A DNA stretch of 64,000 nt from Morella rubra (taxonomy: Eukaryota > Streptophyta > Magnoliopsida > Fagales > Myricaceae): positions 20,558,826 to 20,622,825 of the forward strand of contig CM025849.1 of assembly GCA_003952965.2 (NCBI GenBank). Reading direction: 5' to 3'. The notes below the pieces were generated by a model, which had not been told where the DNA came from, searched no databases, and saw only the letters and a list, made by a program, of their open reading frames with translations. Each line of letters opens with the position of its first letter. Position 1 is the stretch's first letter. This document shows positions 21,393 to 30,867 of the stretch, piece by piece. The translations under genes were made by a program, and so were the position numbers.

Positions 21393-22525
21393 AAAAAATT
21401 TTAAATTTGGTCACTAGGTTTGATTTTTTTTTGTTTTGGTTACTGATTCCATACCCGTGTGACGATATAGTCCTTCCATCCATATGTCGTCACTACATCT
21501 AATGAAAATGTCGTACACATCATCATTTTGCCACGTTAGCAGCCCATTCAACAAAAAAGAGCGTCAATTAAACGTGTTAGCTCCCCATTCAACAAAACTC
21601 TGTGTTTACCAATGCCTCATCTGCTAAACGACACACAACACACTCCATTCATCCTCCTCCCTCTCCAAGCAAAACACACCGTAACTAGGGCCACGAGAAT
21701 TCTTCAAATCATTGACCTGAACGATAGTGGAAATACCGTCAAGGCTGAAATCCAACTTCCGAATACTCCTTTCCAGGAATAGAATTCGCCTCCTCAAGAA
21801 TTTCTGCCTCTTCTCTTCATCAAAGAATGTTTTCTGATAGAGCTCCTTCTTCTGGAATTCCCCATAGACATTGTAGCACACAGGGTGCCCTTCCTTATCA
21901 AAGTCGAGCATGAACACCACCTTCTTTAGATCACTACCTAAGTCTTCTTCAAGCAACTCATCAATCTCAAACTCTTTCCTCCAGTGCACCGTGTTTTTTT
22001 TTTTTTTATAGCGAATGCATCTTTGACCTTGAAATCTCTTGCACGGAGAAATTTCAAGAGAACAACATCACTCCCATCATCGGTGAGGATTTGTGTCCCC
22101 TAGATGGATACCTCCTCCAGAGTCAGAGGAGCCAAAGCCTCAGGTTTGTCTTCTTTTTCTTCCACCTTGGAAGGTGAATCAGCCTTTTGATCCTCAGCAT
22201 CTTTTGCTGGAGGTGGAGGAGGCTGCTCCTATGGAACTAAAGAATGTGTTGTGTGTCGTATAGCAAATGAGGCATTGGTAAACCCAGGGTTTTGTTGAAT
22301 AAGGACCTGACGTGTTTATTGAGGCTCTTTTTTGTTAAATGGGCTACTTACATGGCAAAATGATGATGTGTACAACTTTTTCGATAGATGTAGTGACGAC
22401 ATATGGATGAAAAGACCATATTGTTACACGGATATGGACTCAGTGACTAAAACGTAAAAAAAAAAAACCTAGTGACTATTTTGTCAATAGGGTATAAAAC
22501 CTAGTGACCAAATTGTCAATTTTCC
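21393..22525. mobile_element. Pack-type TIR element carrying patellin gene sequence
   Basis: Two arms of about 240-260 bp (left about 21393-21645, right about 22248-22525) are inverted repeats of each other at roughly 80-85% by eye. Both include ggtcactagg, 'catatgtcgtcactacatct', 'acacatcatcattttgcca' and 'tttaccaatgcctcat'. The right end terminates in GGAAAATTGACAATTTGGTC read inward; the left end is eroded. The 600 bp between the arms is derived from a patellin gene. This layout, long TIRs around a captured host gene fragment, is that of Pack-MULE or similar elements. A clean target duplication was not found. Confidence 0.8.
21665..22230 (-). pseudogene. Captured patellin (Sec14/CRAL-TRIO) gene fragment
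   Basis: Read on the minus strand, the distal part gives an acidic Pro/Lys/Glu-rich tail (PPPPPAKDAEDQKAD...EKEDKPEALAPLTLEEVSI). A stop follows where patellins have Trp, then DVVLLKFLRARDFKVKDAFA, the CRAL-TRIO N motif. A run of 14 T on the plus strand (21994-22007) breaks the frame. It then continues as WRKEFEIDELLEEDLG, then FDKEGHPVCYNVYGEF, then FLERSIRKLDFSLDGISTI, VQVNDLKNS, which is the start of the Sec14 lipid-binding domain. The captured piece ends after KNSRGP. Patellins bind phosphoinositides and act at the cell plate; this piece lacks most of the lipid-binding and all of the GOLD domain and cannot be functional as such. Confidence 0.85.
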
Positions 22526-22545
22526 TAAAATTAAGTTTAATGATT

Positions 22546-23034
22546 GGGTAAAGTCATAATTAGCCCCATAAGTATGAGCAAAAATCAAATTAGTACCCTA
22601 ATTATCAATTCGGCGATTTGAGACCCATAACTTTTGAAAATCATTAATTCTAGCCCCCGCGTCTAAATTAAGTGTTAGATCTGATGGAAAATCATGCAAA
22701 ATGACTAAAATGCCCCTCCAAGACTAAATTTAAAAATTAAATAAAAAATAATAAAAATTTAAGAAATAAATTTAAAATAAATAATTATTGAAATAGAATT
22801 TCAATAGTTTTATTTAAAAAATAATTTTTTTTTTTTAATGAATTTTATAGTAATTTTATGTTGGAGGGGCATTTTGGTCATTTTGCATGATTTTCCTTCG
22901 GATTAAATGCCAAATTTAGATTGGGGGCTATAATTGATGATTTTCAAAAGTTATGGGTCTCAAATTGCAGAATTATTAATTAGGGGTATTGATTTGATTT
23001 TTATTTATTATAGGGTTAACTATGACTTTACCCC
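22546..23034. mobile_element. 489 bp MITE with perfect 9 bp target duplication
   Basis: Long inverted repeats of about 200 bp (left GGGTAAAGTCATAATTAGCC, right GGGGTAAAGTCATAGTTAACC read inward; both carry 'gagacccataacttttgaaa' and 'aaaatgcccctcca'). The 9 bp direct repeat TTAATGATT flanks it exactly (22537-22545, 23035-23043), indicating a Mutator-like mechanism. The interior is AT-rich and non-coding. It lies only about 20 bp from the patellin-carrying element. Confidence 0.88.
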
Positions 23035-23043
23035 TTAATGATT

Positions 23044-23759
23044 TAACCTCCTTTTGGAGATTGAAAAGAGAATGGGTTGTAAAAATGTTGTGATCAAAGA
23101 TTAGTTAAAACAAAGAGATAAGTATTTTGATCACACACAAACTTAAAGCACAATCTCGATTTTAAATCAACCTTAAAGTAAATAAATAACTCAAATGTAA
23201 CGAAGGCAAGGTTGTAGGATAAGACACCGAGATTTTAGCTGGTTCGGCTTAAACCCAAGCCTACGTCCACCAACAAGGATTCTCCCTTGGGTTTCTTCAC
23301 TATTCACAAAATAGTACATTCTAGTTTGCAAGTGCTAGTGAATCGTTACAAGTATTTTTTTGAACTTAACACTTACAAATTAAACGTTTTAAAGAGTTAT
23401 ACACTCACAACCTAAGTACTTTTACACAAGCAACACTCACAACCTAAACCAAAACTATCCTCACTAAGGTTTTTCTTAACCTCACGTTACAAGCGTTTTC
23501 TCTAACACTCACAAAGCTCAAGCTTTTATGGTACTTCAGAACCTTAAAAGAGATAGAAAGTTAAAGCTCACAATAAATGGCTCTAGAGTAACCAAATATG
23601 CAATAATGTTCATTGGTGGTAGAAAGGATTTCTTTTTAAAAGCTCACACCAACATAAAAACAATGATCTTCAACATGAGAGAGAAAGAACTTGGCTTTGA
23701 GAGAGAGATTTCAATTCAAATATCAAGTTGTTCTGCCAAAGGTAATCGACTCATTGTCA
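23044..23759. other. Retroelement-like sequence left of the Gypsy element
   Basis: The stretch 23235-23300 ('gctggttcggcttaaaccca', 'agcctacgtccacc') resembles a sequence common in plant LTR retrotransposons. Several poly-A-rich direct 'cactcacaacctaa' words follow at 23400-23450. No boundaries are visible. Treat as an unassigned repeat. Confidence 0.3.
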
Positions 23760-24533
23760 TGTGAACCTCGCCAAGAATAACGAGACCCAACAACGAAAGG
23801 GAATCCAAGATCGTTCTAGGACTGATTCGAATGGAAGACCTCGACCCGTTGTTTAGGAAAACAAGAACCTCGGTATAAGGAAGACGCCACAAACGGTGAT
23901 GGAAATTCCGTTTGATAAGTCAAGTTGAACGCCACGGGAAATCCCGATAAGTTCGAGTAGTTCTTCAAAGAACCAAAGAGAATAAATCCTCACAATTTTG
24001 ATTAATCAATGTCTGCGTTTTTCATTGCTTAGGCACCTATATATAGGTCGGCCATTACAAGGAGAAACCCTAACACAAATCACCTAATTAAGGGATAAAT
24101 CCTATTGCCTAAAAGAGAACAAGGCAACAAAAATAACAAGGAAATAAAGCCTAACACGCCTAAAACAAAACACACTAAAAAGGCAATAAAAGTTGGCGCC
24201 TACAAGAGCCAAGAAAGGAAACAAAATGGCGCCTAAATAGCCATGAATCCGAACCAAAAAAGGGAAGAATTGGCGCCTAATTGAGTCTTCTAGAATATTA
24301 TCTTGCCAATTTGAGCTTAGCCTTAACCGGATCCTTCTAGAACTTGAATCATGTTGACAATCCTTTGTTGTTCACGTGGATCATGCTCAATGGGCCTCCA
24401 CGCATTTGCTTGAGCCCATGCCTCTTGAATTAGTCCGTTGAGTACATCTTTAAACTTCTTTGCTCGTGCTCTCGTAACCGGCCCAATTGGTACTTGAACG
24501 AGATCCTTCGAAACGGTGCCTTGATTTCCATCA
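23760..24533 (-). repeat. 3' LTR of the Gypsy element
   Basis: 774 bp, TG...CA ends, same family as 29869-30867 but without the internal duplication. It holds the last part of the pol frame (24323-24533). Confidence 0.9.
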
Positions 24534-27500
24534 TTCCCCTCCTCTTGAAAAGGATTTGCCCTCAAATCATCACCTACATCAAAAGGACTCAAATCAGTAA
24601 CATTAAAAGTGGCACTTACATTGTACTCACCTAGGTAAATCTAGCTTGTAAGCGTTGTCATTGATGCGCTCGAGGACTTGGAAAGGACCATCCCCTCTTG
24701 GGAGCAATTTGGAACGTCTTTTCGCCGGGAATCTTTCTTTTCTCATATGCAGCCAAACCCAATCTCCGGGTTCAAAAACATCTTGTGACGTCCCTTGTTG
24801 GCTTGTTTTGCATACTGCTCCGTTCGTCGCTCAATGTTGAGTCTTGCTTTCTCATGAATCTGCTTCACAAAGTCAGCTTTCTTTTTGCCATCTAAATTAA
24901 CATGCTCAGTCAAAGGCAAAGGAGATAAATCCAATGGGATTAAAGTTCAAACCATGAATTTCAAATGGCGAAAATTAGTAGCAGAATAGCTTATAAGCAA
25001 ACTCAACATGTGGTAAACATTCTTCCCATGTTTTGATATTCTTTCTAATGATCGCCCTCAATAAAGTAGACAAAGTCCTATTGACAACTTCAGTTTGACC
25101 ATCAGTTTGTGGATGACAAGTAGTGGAAAACAATAGCTTAGTACCTAGCTTACACCACAAAGTCTTCCAAAAATAGCTCAAGAATTTAGCATCTCTATCC
25201 GAAACAATTGTCCTAGGCATGCCATGTAATCTCACAATCTCTCTAAAGAACAATCAGCAACATGCGAGGCATCATCCGTTTTGTGACATGGAATAAAATG
25301 TGCCATCTTAGAAAATCTATCCACAACCACAAAAATTGAATCTCTTCCACGTTTAGTCCTAGGCAATCCTAACACAAAATCCATTGAAATATCAATCCAA
25401 GGCTCACTAGGAATTGGTAAAGGAGTATACAAACCGTTGGGCTGCACTTTGGATTTAGCTTGCCTACATGTGACACATCTACCACAAATTCTTTCAACAT
25501 CTCGTTTCATGTGAGGCCAATAGAAGTGTTCCTGCAAAATAGCTAAGTTTTGCAACTCCAAAATGTCCCATTAATCCTCCACCATGTGATTCTTGCACTA
25601 ATAACTCCCTCAATGAACAATTAGGCACGCATAACTTATTCTCTCGAAATAAGAATCCATCAAGCCTAAAGAACTTACCACATGAGGTTTTCTCACAAGC
25701 CCTATATTCCTCACAAAATTCGTGGTCATCAGCGTATAAAGTTTTAATATGCTCAAAACCAAGCAATTTTGCATCAAGTGTGGAAAGTAATGCATACCTG
25801 CGAGAAAGTGCATCGGCGACCACATTCTCCTTACCTTGCTTATACCGAATGACGTATGGAAACGTCTCAATGAATTCCACCCAACGCGCATGCCTTTTGT
25901 TTAGCTTGTGTTGGCCCTTCAAGTGTTTCAAGGACTCATGATCGGTGTGAATCACGAACTCCTTAGGCCATAGGTAGTGCTGCCACGTCTCTAAAGCCCG
26001 AACCAATGCATACAACTCCTTATCATAAGTTGGGTAGTTTAAGGCTGCCCCGCTTAATTTCTCGCTGAAATAAGCAAGTGGTCGTCCTTCTTGCATAAGA
26101 ACTGCGCCAATGCCAATACCTGAAGCATCACATTCAATTTCAAACGTTTTAGAAAAGTTAGGTAAAGACAATAAAGGAGCATTGGTCAGCTTCTCTTTAA
26201 GTAATTGAAACGCCTTCTCTTGCTCTTCTCCCCATCGAAATCCAACGTTCTTCTTGATCACTTCGGTAAGTGGTGCGGCTATGCTACTAAAGTCCTTCAC
26301 GAAGCGCCGGTAAAAACTAGCAAGTCCGTGAAAACTACGAACATTACCTACACTCGTGGGACTCGGCCACTCTTTGATTGCACGTACCTTCTCTTCATCA
26401 ACCTGTATACCTTGGGCACTAACAACAAATCCCAAAAATACAAGCTTATCGGTGTAAAAAGTACACTTCTTCAGATTAGCAAACAACTTTTCTTTCCTAA
26501 GCACATCTAAAACAGATTTCAAATGTACTACATGATCGTCCACGTTTTTGCTATAAATGAGTATATCATCAAAGTAAACAACAACGAATCTACCTATAAA
26601 TGCACGCAAAACATGGTTCATAAGTCTCATAAAGGTGCTCGGAGCATTAGTCAAACCAAAAGGCATAACTAACCATTCATACAAACCATATTTTGTTTTA
26701 AAGGCGGTTTTCCACTCATCTCCTTCTTTTATCCTAATTTGATGATAACCACTCTTTAAATCAATTTTAGAAAATATGCAAGAACCATGCAGCTCATCTA
26801 ACATATCATCTAAGCGAGGAATAGGATGACGATACTTTACCGTTATGTTGTTGATGGCTCGGCAATCAACGCACATTCTCCACGTCCCATCCTTCTTAGG
26901 TACAAGTAAAACCGGGACCGCACATGGGCTCATGCTCTCCTCACGTGCCCTTTCTCCAACAACTCACTTACTTGCCGTTGAAGCTCCTTTGTCTCCTCGG
27001 GATTGCTCCTATAAGCTGGTCGGTTTGGAATTGTTGCACCGGGAACAAAATCGATTTGATGTTCAATCCCTCGGATTGGAGGTAACCCATGTGGTGTTTC
27101 CTTGGGAAGACATCCTCATATTCCTGCAAAAGAGAAACAATAGAACTAGGCAAAGCAAGGTCAAGTTCGTTAGTGTTTAAAAATGCCTCTTTGTACAAAA
27201 GTACAATCATCGGCTGATTTGAAAGCATCGCTCGCTTGATCTCACTCACTTTTGCATAGAAATTCTTTTGTTTTCTCTTTGATTTTCTCTCTCTTGATTT
27301 TCTCTCAATGGCCGAACCTTGATTTTCTCTCTTTTTTTGTCGGCCTCTCTCGGATTTTCACTCTCTCTCTGATTTTCACTCTTTTTCTTTTTCTCACTCT
27401 CTTTCTTTTGCTCACTCTCCTTTTGCAATCTCACTTGATCCTCATATACTTGCTGCGGTGTCAATGGTACAAGAGTGATTGGCCGTTGATTAAGTACAAA

Positions 27501-27895
27501 AGAGTACTTGTTCGTAAAGCCATCATGCTTCACATGTCTATCGAACTGCCACGGACGCCCTAGCAATAAGTGTCCCGCTTGCATCGGTACTACATCACAC
27601 AACACTTCATCTTCGTACTTACCGATTCGAAAAGCAACTAACACTTGCTTGTTCACCCTTATCTCTCCACTATCATTCAGCCATTGCAACTTGTACGGCC
27701 TAGGGTGTTTCAACATGGGCAATCCCAATTTTCCACCATGATTGTGCTTGCAACATTAGTACAACTACCACCATCAATAATGACACTACATACCTTGTCT
27801 TTAACGTAGCACCTAGTGTGAAAGATGTTCTCCCGCTGTACTTCATCATCTCCTTTTGCTTGCAAGCTCAAAGCTCTCCTCGCCACCAATGTCAA
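24323..27895 (-). pseudogene. Gypsy pol: protease, RT, RNase H, integrase, broken
   Basis: In order: aspartic protease (VIIDGGSCTNVAS, 27710-27895, continuing VVPMQAGHLLLGRPW in 27246-27728); reverse transcriptase and RNase H in one long open frame (25494-26933; YFDDILIYS catalytic motif, [21 protein letters not shown]); integrase zinc finger and core in shifted frames ([60 protein letters not shown]); then a C-terminal segment ending GPVTRARAKKFKDVLNGL inside the 3' LTR, stop at 24323. Frame changes near 25520 and 25240 and a gap near 24935-24975 disable it. Confidence 0.9.
24534..24553 (-). promoter_or_regulatory. Polypurine tract of the Gypsy element
   Basis: On the minus strand AAGAGGAGGGGAA lies directly against the TGATGG start of the 3' LTR at 24533. 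It is also coding, since the pol frame passes through it. Confidence 0.85.
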
Positions 27896-28029
27896 TGCAT
27901 CAGGGGCTAAATATTCCTCCTCGAAACATCCTCCAATGGCGGCATTTCGTCGGTGTCGGAATCCTCACTATCGGTCACAATTTCTCCATTGTCTCGTAAT
28001 ACCATGACTTGCTATTTGGGCATTGACTT

Positions 28030-29088
28030 GCTATGTGCCCCTGCCTTGACATTTAAAACATTTAATATCACGATTCCTAGAGGTAGAAGCTTCGGTTTTA
28101 CCTTGAGGAACGTGGCTGGTGGTCACGGGCTTGGGCTCGGGTTTGGACGTTTTGTGATTTGTCCAATGGCTTGGTATGACTCGGTTTCCAAGAAGTAGAA
28201 CTGGAGCTATGGCCTGAACGTATCCCACTCCCTCTCTTGAGTTGTTGCTCCACTTTGATAGCCATATGCACCATATCTTCCATCTCCACATAATGTTGCA
28301 TCTCTACCTTGTCGTGGATCTCCCGTTTAACCCAAGTAGAAATCTAGCCATTGTAGCCTCTCGATCCTCCTCAACATTTGCACGGATCATGGCAATCTCC
28401 ATCTCCTTATAGTAATCTTCTACGCTTCGGCTCCCTTGTCGAAGACCTTGTAGCTTTTTGTACAACTCTCGGTAGTAGTAGCTTGGAACGAACCGCTTTC
28501 TCATCACTACTTTCATCTCCTCCCATGTGTCTATCGGTCGTTCTCTATTCCGCCTCCTATTTATCACAAGCTGATCCCACCAAGTTATAGCATATCAGAA
28601 AATTCAATCACGGCTAATTTTACCTTCTTTATCTCGGAGTAGTTGTGGCAATCAAACACGAACTCCATCTTCTTCTCCCACTCAAGATATGCTTCAGGGT
28701 CAGATCTACCTTGAAAGGACGGAATCTTCATCTTAATACCACCCAAGTTGTTATCTTCCCGATTCCTAGCTTCTCTAACTCGCCCTCCATGTCGCCTATA
28801 GCCAACAATAGAATCCCGATCCTCTTCTTCCTCAAAACCAGATCCATAAGGCTCTTCATCCTCCACCCTCGCCTCCCTCCGTGGAACTCTTTCCCGTCTA
28901 CGGAAATTGGGGCCGTTTTGGGGTTGCTTCTCAAGTGAATTCTCCATCCGATCTATCCGTTCGTGAACTTGCTCCATTTCAAACTTCATCATACGCCTCA
29001 TCTCACTCACCATGGCCTCCATAAACACCTTTGGATCAGCTAGTGTCGTAGCATCGTCGGACACGCTCTTACCACTGTTGTGAGACAT
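28030..29088 (-). pseudogene. Gypsy gag, frameshifted
   Basis: Starts MSHNSGKSVSDD (ATG at 29088), passes through an Arg/Glu-rich segment and reaches the retrotransposon gag core (KIPSFQGRSDPEAYLEWEKK, then after a frame change WEEMKVVMRKRFVPSYYYRE and LQGLRQGSRSVEDYYKEME). A CCHC zinc knuckle begins CFKCQGRG near 28060, but a one-base shift puts a stop inside it. At least two frame breaks (near 28580 and 28300) separate the parts. Confidence 0.85.
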
Positions 29089-29850
29089 GGTTGCTGCAAA
29101 AACAAAGTTAGAAAAAAAAAAAAAGGACCTCACAATTCTCTCCCTTACGTGTTTACACTCAAGGATGTGGATCACTCTTCACTCGTGTTTCACTCAAAAA
29201 ATACACGGCTTTTACCCTCTAATGTTCTCACCACTCTTGCCTTTTTCCACTCGGTAATTCTCTTGCGGTTCTTTTGAAACTAAACAAACAACTCAAAGAT
29301 TTCCAGCAACAATTCACCAAGAACTCATCAAGGAATTTCAGGTAAAGCAAGAAATAAGAATTTTCAGATGAGAAATAAAAGGAATATGGCAATTTGGAAT
29401 TTTGGAAGCACAAAAATAAAAATTTTCACGAGAAAAAAAATATACTTGCTTGGGGTAAGGTGATTTTCGGACTAACAGGAACCTCAATATATGGAAACAA
29501 ACGAAATTTTTTTTGTCGGACTTTTATACTCTTTTTTTTTTGTTTTTTTCTTTTTTTTTTGGAGTCTCTTTCTCTTTTCCTTTGATGATCAGCAACTATC
29601 TTTTGATAACATCATCAGATCTCGAAATAGCTTGGATATATCAAATAAGAACACACTTTTAGACATGAACTAGAATAACCAACGTTGGAATAAAAGAGGT
29701 AAAGAAATTTCGGCTAAGAAGAGTTAGGTGATGTGAACCGAATTTGAAAGGAAACAAAGAAACGAAATTTGAAAGATAGGCAAAGGATGTGAACGGCTAA
29801 AAGAAAGAAACAAAGGAACAAAAAAAAAGGATAGGCAAACCTGAACTAGA

Positions 29851-29863
29851 AACTCTGATACCA
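29851..29863 (-). promoter_or_regulatory. Primer binding site (initiator tRNA-Met type)
   Basis: Read on the minus strand, TGGTATCAGAGTT starts five bases after the LTR end. TGGTATCAGAG is the standard plant primer site complementary to the 3' end of initiator tRNA-Met. Confidence 0.85.
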
Positions 29864-29868
29864 AATGA

Positions 29869-30867
29869 TGTGAACCTCGCCAAGAATAACGAGACCCAAC
29901 AACGAAAGGGAACCCAAGATCGTTCTAGGACTGATTGAATGGAAGACCTCGACCCGTTGTTTATGAAAACAAGAACCTCGGTATAAGGAAGACGCCACAA
30001 ACGGTGATGGAAATTCCAAGATTCAAAGATATAAAGGAAAGAAAGGGAAGGAACGAAGGCCTCGGATAACAAGACTACCAACAAACCTCGACAAAGAATA
30101 ACACCCAACAACGAATGGAACCCAAGATCGTTCTAGGAATTCGAATGGAAACCTCAACCCGTTGTTTATGATAAACAAGAACCTGGTATAAGGAAGACGC
30201 CACAAACGGTGGTGGAATTCCGTTTGATAAGTCAAGATGAACGCCACGGGAAATCCCGATAAGTTCGAGAAGTTCTTCAAAGAACCAAAGAGAAATACTC
30301 TCACAATTTCAAAAATCAAGGTCTGCGTTTTTCATTGCTTAGGCACCTATATATAGGTCGGCCATTACAAGGAGAAACCCTAACACAAATCACCTAATTA
30401 AGGGATAAATCCTACTCGCCTAAAAGAGAACAAGGCAACAAAAAATAAGGAAATAAAGCCTAACACGCCTAAAACAAAACACACTAAAAAGGCAATAAAA
30501 GTTGGCGCCTACAAGAGCCAAGAAAGGAAACAAAATGGCGCCTAAATAGCCATGTAATCCGAACCAAAAAAGGGAAGAAAGGCGCCTAATTGGACCTCCT
30601 TAAAGTGGCGCCTAATTGAGTCTTCTAGAATATTATCTTGCCAATTTGAGCTTAGCCTTAACCGGATCCTTCTAGAACTTGAATCATGTTGACAATCCTT
30701 TGTTGTTCACGTGGATCATGCTCAATGGGCCTCCACGCATTTGCTTGAGCCCATGCCTCTTGAATAAGACCGTTGAGTACATCTTAAACTTCTTTGCTCG
30801 TGCTCTCGTAACCGGCCCAATTGGTACTTGAACGAGATCCTTCGAAACGGTACCTTGATCTCCATCA
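29869..30867 (-). repeat. 5' LTR of the Gypsy element, with internal duplication
   Basis: 999 bp against 774 bp for the other LTR. The extra length is a partial direct duplication: the block with 'cccaagatcgttctagga' and 'aagacgccacaaacggt' occurs at about 29875-30017 and again at about 30085-30215, with a short unrelated-looking piece between. The leader contains 'cctatatataggtcgg' (about 30347), a likely TATA region in either orientation. Confidence 0.9.

Larger units (their letters stand above)
23760..30867 (-). mobile_element. Ty3/Gypsy retrotransposon (chromovirus, probably CRM-like), decayed
   Basis: Complete layout on the minus strand: 5' LTR 30867-29869, primer binding site, gag, protease, reverse transcriptase, RNase H, integrase, polypurine tract, 3' LTR 24533-23760. 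LTRs have TG...CA ends (TGATGG...TTCACA). The pol frame runs across the polypurine tract into the 3' LTR and stops at 24323, a feature described for CRM-clade chromoviruses. Frameshifts in gag, in the zinc knuckle and in integrase make it non-autonomous. Flanking 5-mers differ (tgtca on the left, taagc on the right), so no target duplication survives. Confidence 0.9.

Noticed and set aside
24655..24895. Plus-strand frames over the Gypsy pol end
   Set aside because: Antisense to integrase C-terminal sequence; not genes.
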